DNA of 64,000 nucleotides from JALZKA01 sp963701205 (GCA_963701205.1 OY969575.1:434001-498000), one strand, 5' to 3'. Shown: positions 37,751 through 47,028, counted from the stretch's first letter. Notes: generated by a model from the sequence alone, not told the origin. Numbers and translations: made by a program.

Positions 37751-37989
37751 ACTGGCACGCGACCGGGAGAGCCGCTTCCAGGACATCGAAGGCAAGCTCG
37801 GCGACGTTGTCGAGAAGGCCGGCGGCGCGACCGATCGCGCCCGTGCGACCGAGATTGCGCCGCTCGCGCCACAGCTCCCCGACGCGCCCGCCGAGGCGCC
37901 CGCTATCGCACCCAATCAGAGCGCTGCTGCGCCCGACGACGACCTGACCCCACCGGAATGGGTGATCGACGAACCAGACGCCAACACGG

Positions 37990-38469
37990 ATGCGAACGCC
38001 GATGCCGCGACCGCTCCCCGAGACCGACCAGGAACCGGAAGCCAAGCCAAAGTCGAAGACGACAAAGCGCGCCAAGAAGCCGGCGAAGCCGAAGACCGCG
38101 CGCGCCAAGAAGCCAAAGGCCGCCGCCAAGGCGAAATCGAAAACCACACCCAAGGCGAAACCTTCACCCAAGCCGAAGCCTCAGGCTGCCAAGCCAAAGG
38201 CCTCACCCGAGCCGCAGCCGACCCCAGAGCTCGAGCCGCCGGCCCCGGCGCCCGCCCCACAGGCCGCAGCGCCCGCTCCGGAGGGGATGCTAAGCCTCAA
38301 TCAGGCCTCGTTTGACGAGCTGCGGGAAGTCGGGATGTCGGTCACCCAGGCCAAGCGAGTCATCCGCTTTCGCGAGGAGTCAGCGTTCACGGGCGTCGAT
38401 CAACTCGACGACGTGCCCGGATTCCCCCGTGACTTCCTCACCAGGGTCAAGGAGCAACTCGTTCCCTAG
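37990..38469 (+). CDS. C-terminal part of the long coiled-coil protein: Lys/Ala/Pro tail and ComEA-like helix-hairpin-helix
   Basis: This frame gives a histone-H1-like basic stretch (TTKRAKKPAKPKTARAKKPK), a Pro/Ala linker, then a helix-hairpin-helix unit: LSLNQASFDELREVGMSV, TQAKRVIRFREE and LDDVPGFPRDFLTRVKEQL, as in ComEA-type DNA-binding ends. It is probably not an independent gene. The frame used at 37741-38015 (QDIEGKLGDVVEKAGG, PPEWVIDEPDANTD) joins it to the coiled coil through a second one-base shift at the CCCC run 38016-38019. The stop TAG is shared with the convergent deacetylase gene. Confidence 0.6.
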   Translation: MRTPMPRPLPETDQEPEAKPKSKTTKRAKKPAKPKTARAKKPKAAAKAKSKTTPKAKPSPKPKPQAAKPKASPEPQPTPELEPPAPAPAPQAAAPAPEGMLSLNQASFDELREVGMSVTQAKRVIRFREESAFTGVDQLDDVPGFPRDFLTRVKEQLVP

Positions 38470-39473
38470 GCGCCAACGGCGGGCCAGTGGCGCTGCGCCG
38501 ATTTGATCTGCGAAGCCACCGGATCCGGGTCCGCGAGCGGGGGTTCGTCCGCTGAACCAAGGGCCGCGAGCGTGGCCAACACGGATTGCGCCAGGGCGTC
38601 CGGCTGATAGCCGCCCTCAAGGCACATCAGGATGGGCGCCCCGACCTCCTGGCCAAGGATTCTTACTGCCGCCGCCATCTGCCCGAAGCCGTCCGTCTCG
38701 ACCAGACACGACGCGAGCGGGTCTGCGCGATGGGCGTCGAACCCGGCCGAGATCGCCAACAGGCCCGGTTCAAAACTTCGCGCGACCGGCGCGACGACAT
38801 GTTGGATGAGCGCCAAGAACTCCTGGCCGCCGGTTCCAGCGGGCACGGGCATGTTGAGCGTGAATCCTTCGCCGCGCCCCTCACCAACGTAGTCGTGTGC
38901 CCCGGTCCCCGGATACAGCGGCCATTGGTGAATGCTCGAGAAGAGAACTCGGTCGGACGCCTTGAAGATCTCCTCCGTGCCGTTGCCGTGGTGCACGTCC
39001 CAGTCAAGGATCATGACCCGCTCCACCCCACCCGCGGCCAGCGCGTGCTCTGCCCCAACGGCAATCGAGTTGAACAGGCAGAAACCCATCGCTCGATCCC
39101 GCTCGGCGTGGTGGCCGGGCGGCCGCATGCCGCAAAACGCTGCCGCGGCGTCGCCGGCAAGCAGGCGCTCGACCGCGTCGCAGGCTGCTCCGGCCGCGTG
39201 CAGGGCCGCCTCCCATGAACCGCCGGATGCAGCTGTTTCCGGATCGAGCATGCCGCCGCCAGAGCGACAAAACGACTCGATGGCAGCGATGTGATCGCTG
39301 CCGTGTGCGCGGCCGAGTTGCTCAGTCGTTGCGGCGGGGGCGTCCCGTACGTCGAGGTGCGCCCAATGCTGGGCGGCAAGCGCAGACTCAATCGCGTCGA
39401 TTCGGCCGGGATTTTCAGGATGGTCGCCGGTTAAGTGTTGCCGCGACGAAGGGTGTCGGTAATACAGGGTCAT
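38466..39473 (-). CDS. Histone deacetylase family protein
   Basis: A zinc-dependent arginase-fold deacetylase; bacterial members act on acetylpolyamines, acetoin-related proteins or other acyl substrates. I place the start at the ATG at 39471-39473 (MTLYYRHPSS), giving 335 residues; a longer reading adds 37 atypical residues overlapping nadB. Signatures: HPENPGRIDAI, RPPGHHAERDRAMGFC (catalytic His pair), LDWDVHHGNGT (zinc Asp and His), SAGFDAHRADPL (zinc Asp) and CLEGGYQPDAL. Confidence 0.93.
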   Translation of the reverse strand: MTLYYRHPSSRQHLTGDHPENPGRIDAIESALAAQHWAHLDVRDAPAATTEQLGRAHGSDHIAAIESFCRSGGGMLDPETAASGGSWEAALHAAGAACDAVERLLAGDAAAAFCGMRPPGHHAERDRAMGFCLFNSIAVGAEHALAAGGVERVMILDWDVHHGNGTEEIFKASDRVLFSSIHQWPLYPGTGAHDYVGEGRGEGFTLNMPVPAGTGGQEFLALIQHVVAPVARSFEPGLLAISAGFDAHRADPLASCLVETDGFGQMAAAVRILGQEVGAPILMCLEGGYQPDALAQSVLATLAALGSADEPPLADPDPVASQIKSAQRHWPAVGA

Positions 39474-39564
39474 CTTCTTTGATGGTCGGATCCGAGCCCC
39501 GATCCAACAAACCATCCCGGTCCTTGGGCCTGTCAGGGCGGGCGCCGGATACGGTACTCCGCTC

Positions 39565-41019
39565 TTGACGCCAAGCGAGACCACAAGGACGCAAGTAGTC
39601 GTGGTTGGCGCCGGCGCGGCCGGTCTCCACGCGGCTGCTCGCGCGGCCGATGCCGGCGGTGACGTGATCCTCGTCTCAAGAAAGCCCCTGGAGGAGAGCT
39701 CCAGCTACTGGGCGCAAGGCGGATTGGCGGCCGCGCTTGCCGAGGATGACTCGCCAAGCCGACACGCTGCGGACACGCTGGCCGCGGGCCGCGGTCTTTG
39801 CCGAGCCGAAGCGGTGGGCGTTTTGGTCGCCGAGGCTCCAGCGGCGGTCGGTTGGCTGCGCGAGAACGGGATGCGCTTCGACACAGAAACCGATGGATCC
39901 CTTGCGCTTGGGCTTGAAGGCGGCCACACGGCGCGCCGGATCGTCCACGCCGGCGGATCGGAGACGGGGCGGGCGTTGACTGACCTGCTCGCGAACATCG
40001 TTGGCTCGGATGAGCGGATTCACGTCGAGGAAGGCGAATCCGCCGTCTCGCTGCTGACCAGCGGCGGGCGCTGCATCGGAGTGATGACGGGAAGCGGCCC
40101 AATCTTCGCCGGTGCCACCATCCTTGCGACGGGCGGCGGCGCAGCCCTATGGCGGCGCACGACGAACCCATGGGGAGCGATTGGGGCTGGCCCGGTACTC
40201 GCCAACGCCGCCGGGGCGGAACTCGCCGACCTCGAGTTCTGCCAATTTCACCCAACGGCATTGGCACTGCCCGGCGAGCATGACGGCACCCTGATCACGG
40301 AGGCCATCCGCGGTGAGGGCGCACCCCTGCTGGATGCGTCCGGCAAGCGATTCACCGATGAGCTAGCGCCCCGCGACCAGGTGACCGTCGCGATCTTGGA
40401 CCGCATGGAGGCCGACAACACCGGCCATGTCCTGATCGATATGCGGGCGATCGAGGCCACTCGCTTTCCGAACGTGTTCGCGGCCCTCCGGCGGGCCGGG
40501 CTTGACCCTGCAACGGCCCCGATTCCCGTCGCGCCCGCCGCCCACTACCTGATGGGGGGCATCGTCACCGATATGGAAGGGCGCTCGACGATTCCCGGCC
40601 TGTACGCGGTCGGCGAGTGCGCGTGCACCGGACTTCACGGTGCCAACCGGTTGGCCTCCAACTCACTCAGCGAGTGCTTTGTCTTCGGCGCCAAAGCCGC
40701 CGCCGCGGCACTTGTGGAGCCGTCGCCGCTGCCAGCGGTCGTGCCCGATGCAATCGATTGGACCTTCGATCCGCCAACCGTGGAAACCCGTGAGGCTATG
40801 TGGCAGCACGCCGGCCCAAGTCGCACCGAGGGGTCGCTTCGCGCCCTGCTTGCCGAGGAATATCCACTGGCTCGCCTGATCGCGCTGTCCGCCCTCGAGC
40901 GCCGCGAGTCACGCGGTTCGCACCGGCGCGCGGACCTACCACTCCCCGATCCGAACCTCGACGGGGTTCACACGGTGATCGAAGCGGGTGGCTCGGTCCG
41001 GCACGAGCGCTGGGAATAG
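39565..41019 (+). CDS. nadB: L-aspartate oxidase
   Basis: It oxidises L-aspartate to iminoaspartate for de novo NAD synthesis. The 484-residue flavoprotein has GAGAAGLHAAARAADAG (FAD), SSYWAQGGLAAAL, HTARRIVHAGGSETGRAL, FHPTALALPG, TEAIRGEGA, HYLMGGI and GLHGANRLASNSLSECFVFG. These are diagnostic of NadB over succinate dehydrogenase. The start is a TTG at 39565-39567. It is unusual that nadA and nadC are not adjacent. Confidence 0.95.
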   Translation: MTPSETTRTQVVVVGAGAAGLHAAARAADAGGDVILVSRKPLEESSSYWAQGGLAAALAEDDSPSRHAADTLAAGRGLCRAEAVGVLVAEAPAAVGWLRENGMRFDTETDGSLALGLEGGHTARRIVHAGGSETGRALTDLLANIVGSDERIHVEEGESAVSLLTSGGRCIGVMTGSGPIFAGATILATGGGAALWRRTTNPWGAIGAGPVLANAAGAELADLEFCQFHPTALALPGEHDGTLITEAIRGEGAPLLDASGKRFTDELAPRDQVTVAILDRMEADNTGHVLIDMRAIEATRFPNVFAALRRAGLDPATAPIPVAPAAHYLMGGIVTDMEGRSTIPGLYAVGECACTGLHGANRLASNSLSECFVFGAKAAAAALVEPSPLPAVVPDAIDWTFDPPTVETREAMWQHAGPSRTEGSLRALLAEEYPLARLIALSALERRESRGSHRRADLPLPDPNLDGVHTVIEAGGSVRHERWE

Positions 41020-41037
41020 ATGCGAACGGATGCCGAC

Positions 41038-41073
41038 CATCCGATCGGATGAGACAAACGTCCACCGATCGGT
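41038..41073. promoter_or_regulatory. Twin CCGATCGG palindromes upstream of the 41213 gene
   Basis: CATCCGATCGGATG (41038-41051) is a perfect 14-bp palindrome and ACCGATCGGT (41064-41073) a perfect 10-bp one; both centre on CCGATCGG and their centres are 24 bp apart. They are followed by GTTAA-N7-TTAAC. Two like-spaced palindromes suggest cooperative binding of a dimeric regulator. The regulator is unknown. Confidence 0.45.
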
Positions 41074-41212
41074 TAATACGCGCTTAACGATTGGACCTTG
41101 GGGATTCGCAGTCGGATGGGACAATGACCTTGCTTCCCGGGAGGAAATTGGGTTCGGCACGGAGCCGTTGCCCGGGCAAGAGTGTCACGGACTACAAGGA
41201 GGTACGAAGGAC

Positions 41213-41671
41213 ATGTTCCGCTTCAGCCGATCGATCTACCGCGAGCTTTCGCCGCGAGTCATCGAAGAGGATCTGGACGCAACCGGTTGCAAGAACCGCC
41301 AGGCCGTTTTGGAGGCATGCGAGACGACGCTGCAACGGCTGGCCACCGACCGGCGCTACTTTGCGCGACCGGCCCGCACGCTGTTCAACGACGTGCGTAG
41401 GCACTTCAGCATCGCCGACCAGCGCCACGTCTGGCAGGTGATCGAGCGGAACATCTCAATTGCGCTTGAGATGCTGGAGACGACGCCCGAGTTGTTGGAA
41501 CTCGGCGGCGAGCCCCGCGACTGCAGGGCTCACACACGCAAGGGCACCCCGTGCCAGCGCGAGCCGCTCCCCGGACGCGACTACTGCCCCTCGCACAAGC
41601 ACCTCGAGGAAACATTCGACGCCACCGACGTGGAACTCGATCGGCTCAGCGAAGATCTGGTTGCGGTTTAG
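41213..41671 (+). CDS. Hypothetical protein with C-terminal Cys/His motif
   Basis: The 152 residues run from the ATG at 41213, which has an excellent Shine-Dalgarno (AAGGAGG) 10 bases upstream; a longer reading to 40988 overlaps nadB and looks non-coding. The mainly helical protein (FRFSRSIYRELSPRVIEEDL...) ends in CRAHTRKGTPCQREPLPGRD, then YCPSHKH, a possible small zinc-binding knuckle. The strong ribosome site suggests high expression. It is preceded by twin palindromes. Not assigned to a family. Confidence 0.7.
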   Translation: MFRFSRSIYRELSPRVIEEDLDATGCKNRQAVLEACETTLQRLATDRRYFARPARTLFNDVRRHFSIADQRHVWQVIERNISIALEMLETTPELLELGGEPRDCRAHTRKGTPCQREPLPGRDYCPSHKHLEETFDATDVELDRLSEDLVAV

Positions 41672-41687
41672 GCCGCATCTGGGACAG

Positions 41688-41703
41688 GCCGGCTAGCGCC
41701 GGC
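41688..41703 (+). terminator. Short GC hairpin after the 41213 gene
   Basis: GCCGGC-TAGC-GCCGGC (arms 41688-41693 and 41698-41703) lies 17 bp after the stop and 17 bp before hyuA, followed by GGAATAATCTT. It is a weak terminator candidate separating the two genes. Confidence 0.3.
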
Positions 41704-41719
41704 GGAATAATCTTGGTGG

Positions 41720-43696
41720 GTGCTGCTTGGAGTTGACGTCGGCGGGACCTTCACGGATGCCGTCGCCATCGACGGCTCCGAGATCTACTCGGCCAAGTCG
41801 CCAACAACCCCTGGCGCCGAGTCAGAGGGTGTAGCCGCAGCAATCGAAGCGGTGCTCAGGGCAGCTGGTCAGCGGCCTTCGTCGGTCGAGCGCTTCGTTC
41901 ATGGCATGACCGTGGCCACGAACGCGCTGCTCGAGGAGCGCGGAGCCAAGACCGGGTTGGTCACGACGGCAGGGTTCGAGGATGTGCTCGAGGTAGCGCG
42001 CCAAGATCGGCCGTCCCTTTACCGGCTTTGCCGCCCCAAGCCGACCGCGCTCGTGGCCGATGGCGACCGCGTCGGCGCCCGCGAGCGCATCGGCCCGGCT
42101 GGAGTCGTCACCGCCCTCGCCCCCGCCGAGGCAGGGCGCGTCGCGGAGCGAGTGGCGGACCTGGGTCTCGAATCAGTGGCGATCTGCCTGCTTTTCTCCT
42201 ACCTGGATCCATCACACGAGCGGCTGCTCGCCGCCACGCTCAAGGAGCGCTGCCCTGGGCTTCATGTCTCGGTCTCAAGCGAGATCCTTCCCCGGTTTCG
42301 CGAGTACGAACGCACTTCGACAACGGTGGTTGACGCCTATCTGTCGCCGCTGCTTTCGACCTACCTGGAACAACTCGCGGTCGAGGCCGCCGAGCGGAGC
42401 CTTCCAGAGCCGCAAATCATGCGATCCTCAGGCGGCCTGGCCCCATGGCGCGAGGCTGCCGGCCAGGGCGCTTGGAGCGTCCTGTCAGGACCCGCAGGGG
42501 GCGCGGTGGGGGCGAGCCTGATCGCGCGCACGTCGGCGAACGGCAACGCCATCGGGCTCGACATGGGCGGCACCTCCTGCGATGTCTGCGTGATCGAGGA
42601 CGGATCCGTCAGGCTTTCGGAATCGCGAACCATCAAGGGCCGCGTCATCCAGCTGCCGATGGTGGATATCCACACGGTCGGGGCGGGGGGCGGCTCGATT
42701 GCCTGGATCGACGATGGCAACGCGCTACGAGTCGGACCCCGATCGGCTGGTGCCGACCCGGGACCCGCCTGCTACGGGCGGGGCGGCACTGAGCCGACCG
42801 TTACCGACGCCAACCTCATCCTGGGCCGCCTCGCGGCCGAATCCAACCTCGCCGACGGCGTCAGCCTGGACCTTGACGCGGCTCGGAAAGCAGTTGGACG
42901 CATCGCAAATCCGCTCGGACTCGATCCGATCGCGGCAGCGGCAGGGATCGTTCGACTGACAAACGAGGAGATGCTGCGGGCGCTCCGCTTGGTTACCGTC
43001 GAGCGGGGCGTGGATCCGCGAGCGTTCGCCCTGCTCCCGTTCGGGGGCGCCGGCCCGATGCACGCTGCCGAGCTCGCCGGGGAACTCGGTATCGGGCGCG
43101 TCCTCTGCCCCCGGGCCGGCGGCGTGCTTTCGGCTTTCGGAATGCTGGCGTCTCCGCGCCGCCGCGACACTGCCCGCACCGTCGCGCTCGGGTCGGCGGA
43201 GGTCACGACAGCGCGCATTGCGGCCGAGGTCGACGCGCTTGTCGACGGCATCGCCACCGGGTTCGAGCAGGGAGCGCTCACGGTTTTCTACGAGCTTCGC
43301 TACGTCGGTCAGTCGTTTGAACTCGAGGTCGAGGGGGACCGGGCTCCGGATCCGGACGACCTTCGCGGGGCTTTCGCGGCCGAACACGAGCGCCGCTACG
43401 GCTTTCGGGACCGCGACGCCGAGATCGAACTGATGACGATCCGCGTCGCGCTCACGGAAACGGTTCCCGAGCCGTTACCACGCGCCGCGGCCACGGCCGT
43501 CGAGCGCAGCTCGCGACCCGTGTGGTTTGAGGGCTCCTGGCAGGAGACCACCGTCCTGAGGGGGGAACCGCCCGCCGGCGAGAGCGCGTTCGGACCCGTG
43601 GTCTGGGAGCTGCCGGAGACGACGATCGTGCTGCCCCCCAACTGGAGCTCGAAGGTGGACGAGTTCGGAACGGTGATCGCGGAGCGCCAGGAATGA
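41720..43696 (+). CDS. hyuA: Hydantoinase/oxoprolinase family protein, subunit A
   Basis: The 658 residues have an ASKHA-fold ATP-binding core starting LLGVDVGGTFTDAVAIDG, with MTVATNALLEERGA, GLDMGGTSCDVC and GAGGGSIAWID, the hallmarks of HyuA/OPLAH alpha subunits. Together with HyuB it hydrolyses a hydantoin, 5-oxoproline or related lactam (or carboxylates a ketone, as in acetone carboxylase relatives) using ATP. The substrate cannot be decided by eye. The start is GTG at 41720. It overlaps hyuB by ATGA. Confidence 0.88.
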   Translation: MLLGVDVGGTFTDAVAIDGSEIYSAKSPTTPGAESEGVAAAIEAVLRAAGQRPSSVERFVHGMTVATNALLEERGAKTGLVTTAGFEDVLEVARQDRPSLYRLCRPKPTALVADGDRVGARERIGPAGVVTALAPAEAGRVAERVADLGLESVAICLLFSYLDPSHERLLAATLKERCPGLHVSVSSEILPRFREYERTSTTVVDAYLSPLLSTYLEQLAVEAAERSLPEPQIMRSSGGLAPWREAAGQGAWSVLSGPAGGAVGASLIARTSANGNAIGLDMGGTSCDVCVIEDGSVRLSESRTIKGRVIQLPMVDIHTVGAGGGSIAWIDDGNALRVGPRSAGADPGPACYGRGGTEPTVTDANLILGRLAAESNLADGVSLDLDAARKAVGRIANPLGLDPIAAAAGIVRLTNEEMLRALRLVTVERGVDPRAFALLPFGGAGPMHAAELAGELGIGRVLCPRAGGVLSAFGMLASPRRRDTARTVALGSAEVTTARIAAEVDALVDGIATGFEQGALTVFYELRYVGQSFELEVEGDRAPDPDDLRGAFAAEHERRYGFRDRDAEIELMTIRVALTETVPEPLPRAAATAVERSSRPVWFEGSWQETTVLRGEPPAGESAFGPVVWELPETTIVLPPNWSSKVDEFGTVIAERQE

Positions 43697-45216
43697 CCGG
43701 CATCGACGCGATCGCACTTCAGGTACTGGCCGGGCGGCTGCGATCCGTGTGCGACGAGATGGGCGCCGTCTTGATCCGCTCGGCCCATTCGGCCAACATC
43801 AAGGAACGCAGGGACTGCTCGACCGCCGTCTTCGACCCCGCGGGCGAGCTGGTCATGCAGGCCGAACACATACCTGTTCACCTGGGCTCCATGCCCGATG
43901 CCGTCGCGGCGATCCTGGAGCGGCCATGGCAAGACGGCCAGACCTGGATCCTCAACGACCCGTTCGCCGGTGGAACTCACCTGCCCGACATCACGCTGAT
44001 CACGCCGGTCGCCCCCCCGGATCGCGGCCAGCCGCTCGGCTTCATCGCGAGTCGCGCCCATCACGCGGACGTCGGCGGTCCGACTCCGGGCTCGATGCCC
44101 TCGGGCTCGCTGTCCGTAACGGAGGAGGGGGTGCTGATTTCACCGCTGGCCCTGCACGATCCCGTCGACCTGCATGAGCTCGCCGCAATGATGCGAAATA
44201 CCGGCCAGCGAATGGCCGACCTTCGCGCTCAGTGGGCGGCCAACCAGATTGGGCGCACACGCTTGCTGGAGCTGGCCGCCGGTGACCAGGCCGTGCTGCT
44301 CGCGGGGATGGCGGCGATCCTCGACCACACCGAACAGCGCACCCGGTCGCGCCTTCGCGACCTTCCCGACGGAACCTGGAGCGCTGAGGACGTACTGGAA
44401 GGAGGGCCCGATGGGAGCCACGACATCGCGTTGAAAGTCACGGTGGCGCTTTCGGGAGCGGAGCTTGAGATCAACTTCTCAGGCAGCGCCGATCAGGTTC
44501 CGGGCAACCTCAACTGTCCGCTGTCGGTTACGAAATCGGCCGCCCTGTTCGCGGTCAGAGTGCTGGTCGATCCGGATGCCCCGCCCTCGGCCGGCGCGCA
44601 CCGGCCGATCAGCGTGATTGCGCCTGAGGGATCGATCCTGAACGCGCGCCATCCCGCCGCCGTTGCGGCCGGCAACGTGGAGACGTCAAGCCGTGTCGCG
44701 GATCTGGTGCTCACCGCCCTCGGGCAGGTTGCAAGCGGTCCGGCCCAGGGCCAGGGGACCATGAACAACTTGAGCCTGGCGGGACAGGGCAGCGAGTGGA
44801 CCCACTACGAGACCGCAGGCGGCGGTCAGGGCGCGTGTCCAGACGCCCCAGGCCCCAGCGCGATCCACGTGGCGATGTCCAACACGCTCAACACGCCAGT
44901 CGAGGCGCTTGAGACCGAACTGCCTTTGCGGGTGCTCGAATTGGGGATTCGCCGCGGGTCGGGCGGCTCCGGCGCCCACCGGGGCGGCGACGGTCTGATC
45001 AGGGAGATCGAGGCGCTGGAGCCGATGGAGTTCAGCCTGATCACGGAACGGCGCCGCCACGCCCCGGCAGGCAAGGCCGGCGGCGGCGACGGTGCCCCCG
45101 GCCGCAATCTGCGAAACGGCGTTGAGTTGCCCGCCAAGGCAAGCGGCACACTAAGGGCGGGCGACACCCTCCGGATCGAGACTCCGGGGGGCGGCGGCTA
45201 CGGGTCGCCCGGTTGA
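43693..45216 (+). CDS. hyuB: Hydantoinase/oxoprolinase family protein, subunit B
   Basis: The 507 residues are typical HyuB: VLIRSAHSANIKERRDCSTA, HLGSMPDAVAAILE, NDPFAGGTHLPDITLI, FIASRAHHADVGG and the Gly-rich C-terminal GGSGAHRGGDGLIREIEALE and GGGGYGSPG. It forms the complex with HyuA, whose stop overlaps its ATG. It is followed by a 146-bp gap with a promoter candidate for the next gene. Confidence 0.9.
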   Translation: MTGIDAIALQVLAGRLRSVCDEMGAVLIRSAHSANIKERRDCSTAVFDPAGELVMQAEHIPVHLGSMPDAVAAILERPWQDGQTWILNDPFAGGTHLPDITLITPVAPPDRGQPLGFIASRAHHADVGGPTPGSMPSGSLSVTEEGVLISPLALHDPVDLHELAAMMRNTGQRMADLRAQWAANQIGRTRLLELAAGDQAVLLAGMAAILDHTEQRTRSRLRDLPDGTWSAEDVLEGGPDGSHDIALKVTVALSGAELEINFSGSADQVPGNLNCPLSVTKSAALFAVRVLVDPDAPPSAGAHRPISVIAPEGSILNARHPAAVAAGNVETSSRVADLVLTALGQVASGPAQGQGTMNNLSLAGQGSEWTHYETAGGGQGACPDAPGPSAIHVAMSNTLNTPVEALETELPLRVLELGIRRGSGGSGAHRGGDGLIREIEALEPMEFSLITERRRHAPAGKAGGGDGAPGRNLRNGVELPAKASGTLRAGDTLRIETPGGGGYGSPG

Positions 45217-45242
45217 GGCGCCACGCAACATCTCGTACAAAC

Positions 45243-45271
45243 TTGGCAAATCAGCCAAGGTTCCCTATTGT
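45243..45271 (+). promoter_or_regulatory. Candidate promoter for the DUF1802 gene
   Basis: TTGGCA (45243-45248), 17 bases, then TATTGT (45266-45271), about 92 bases upstream of the ATG at 45363. The -35 lies inside a small inverted repeat CTTGGC/GCCAAG (45242-45247 / 45254-45259) that might also end the hyuAB transcript. Confidence 0.4.
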
Positions 45272-45362
45272 GGTTTTCCCAGCCGCCCAGAGGCGCCGAC
45301 AGGCGCGGATTTAAGGGCGGCCAAGCAGACAAGCCGAGTTCAAGCTACACACGATTCAAGAC

Positions 45363-45992
45363 ATGCCGATTGCCTTCAAGGAATGGGCCGTTACGGTGCG
45401 CGCGCTGGCTGAGGGCGAGCAGCTCGTCACCCTGCGCAAGGGCGGCATCCGCGAGGAAGACAAGCATTTCGAGCTCGAACACGAGCAGTTCTTCCTCTAC
45501 CCCACGTTCGACCACCAGCGCAACAACCTTGTGCGCGAATCGCACCATCCCGAACTTCGCCGTGCCCTCGAGGAGGGCGTCTGGCCCGACGAGGAGCCAA
45601 CGCCGCGCGCGCTCCTGCAGGATGGCGGCATCGCCCAGCCCGATCGGGTGCGCATCCGAGCCTGGGCGGAAGTGACCGATCACTGGACGACCGACGACCC
45701 CCGGATCGTCGATGGCCTCTCGCCGTTTCACGTTTGGACCCAGGATTACGCAATGAAGCGGCTCGAGTGGAAACGTCGCCATCCGCTCCATGTGCTGCTG
45801 CTGCGCGTGCATCGCATCCCACGCCCGGTGACCGTTCGGGTTCGCGATGAGTACCACGGCTGCCGCTCATGGGTTGAGATCGACCGCGACCTCTCGTTCG
45901 AGGGCACGCCGGTCATGGCCGACGAAGAGTTCGACCGGGCGGCCGAGACGATCCGCTCGATCGCCGGCCAGGCCGAAGCTGCGCTCGCCTAG
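45363..45992 (+). CDS. DUF1802 family protein
   Basis: The 209 residues match my memory of the DUF1802 family: an N-terminal FKEWAVTVRALAEGEQLVTLRKGGI, HFELEHEQFFLYPTFDHQ, and a C-terminal MKRLEWKRRHPLHVLLLRVHR. Soluble, no signal. The function of the family is not known; the fold resembles a DNA/nucleotide-associated restriction-like pattern only loosely. The family call is moderately sure. Confidence 0.7.
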   Translation: MPIAFKEWAVTVRALAEGEQLVTLRKGGIREEDKHFELEHEQFFLYPTFDHQRNNLVRESHHPELRRALEEGVWPDEEPTPRALLQDGGIAQPDRVRIRAWAEVTDHWTTDDPRIVDGLSPFHVWTQDYAMKRLEWKRRHPLHVLLLRVHRIPRPVTVRVRDEYHGCRSWVEIDRDLSFEGTPVMADEEFDRAAETIRSIAGQAEAALA

Positions 45993-46032
45993 CGGGCCCG
46001 GCCCCACGGAACGGCGAGCCGGAGCAACACGG

Positions 46033-47016
46033 GTGCCAGCGCGGCGACCCTCCCCAGCCTCGTTTCGCGCGCGGATCGATAGCGCGACTCGGGCACTCGT
46101 CATCGGAGTCGGTGGCGGCGGCGACGCTGTTGGCTGCCTGGCTCCAGCTCGCAGCCTGGAGGCGATGGGCGTCGAGGTCGTGCTCGGCGGTGTCGCCTGG
46201 GAGCGGTTCCCTGTTGATCCATACCCGGGCCCTCGACCCCTCGACCAGGTCCACGGGGTTAGCCGGCTGGGCGACAACGCCGCGCTCGTTGACCCGAAGA
46301 CTGGCGCGACGACACCCGAGGGGGCTCACTTTTGCGAATCACGGCTGGCCACCTTCTTGGGGCTGGAGACTGTCCTGATCGACGTGACCAACGGCGCCGC
46401 CGGCGTTGCTGAGGGAATCGACGCCGCCGCGACCGCACTCGACTGTGACCTCGTCTGCCTCATCGATATCGGCGGCGACGCAATCGCAGACGGCTCTGAG
46501 CCCGGCCTGGCTAGCCCATTGTGCGACGCCGTCATGATCGCCGGTGGCGCGGCGATTGGGCCCGAGCGGGGGTGCCTGCTCGGCGTCCTTGGCGCGGGCT
46601 GCGATGGCGAGCTGAGACCGGCGGAAGTTCTGGATCGCATTGCCGCCCTGGCTGCAGCGGGCGCCTGGATCGAGACTCTCGGCGTCACCCCGGAGGCTGC
46701 CGCTGAAATCGAGGCAGCCGCCATGGCCGCGGTGACTGAGGCGAGCCTGCTGGTGGCCCGGGCAACCCACGGCGATCGCGGTCCGACCCCGATCCGCGGC
46801 GGACGACGAACCGTCGAGCTTGGGCCGCTGGCCGCCCTCTGCTGGATGTTCGACCTCGATACGGCCCTCCCCGCGCTGCCACTGGCGCTCGCCGTGGCGT
46901 CGGCGCCGACGATCCTGGCCGCGCGCGACGCGCTCGCGGCAATCGGAATCGGCACCGAGCTCGATTACGAGCTCGGGCGCGCCGCCGAAGCTCAGCCGGC
47001 GCCGCCACCTGATTAG
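46033..47016 (+). CDS. DUF1152 domain-containing protein
   Basis: The 327 residues start from the GTG at 46033 (ribosome site GGAG 8 bases upstream); a longer reading to 45847 overlaps the DUF1802 gene with shadow sequence. The N-terminus ALVIGVGGGGDAVGCLAPA is a Gly-rich nucleotide-binding-like loop. LVCLIDIGGDAIADG and MIAGGAAIGPERGCLLGVLG fit DUF1152, which resembles a deoxyhypusine-synthase/Rossmann arrangement. Function unknown. The next gene begins 12 bp later. Confidence 0.7.
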   Translation: MPARRPSPASFRARIDSATRALVIGVGGGGDAVGCLAPARSLEAMGVEVVLGGVAWERFPVDPYPGPRPLDQVHGVSRLGDNAALVDPKTGATTPEGAHFCESRLATFLGLETVLIDVTNGAAGVAEGIDAAATALDCDLVCLIDIGGDAIADGSEPGLASPLCDAVMIAGGAAIGPERGCLLGVLGAGCDGELRPAEVLDRIAALAAAGAWIETLGVTPEAAAEIEAAAMAAVTEASLLVARATHGDRGPTPIRGGRRTVELGPLAALCWMFDLDTALPALPLALAVASAPTILAARDALAAIGIGTELDYELGRAAEAQPAPPPD

Positions 47017-47028
47017 GCTGACGGCTCG

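Noticed and set aside
36586..37872. Minus-strand 428-codon frame, Ser/Ala/Arg-rich
   Set aside because: It is complementary to the coiled-coil gene, whose biased codons leave the opposite strand open.
37747..37947. ATGA-coupled new gene after the coiled-coil stop
   Set aside because: The protein would be Arg/Ser/Pro shadow sequence, while the other frame continues the coiled coil.
40988..41212. Longer N-terminus for the 41213 gene
   Set aside because: It overlaps nadB and the palindromes, and an ideal ribosome site precedes the ATG at 41213.
45847..46032. Longer N-terminus for the DUF1152 protein
   Set aside because: It overlaps the DUF1802 gene and reads as Arg/Ser-rich shadow.
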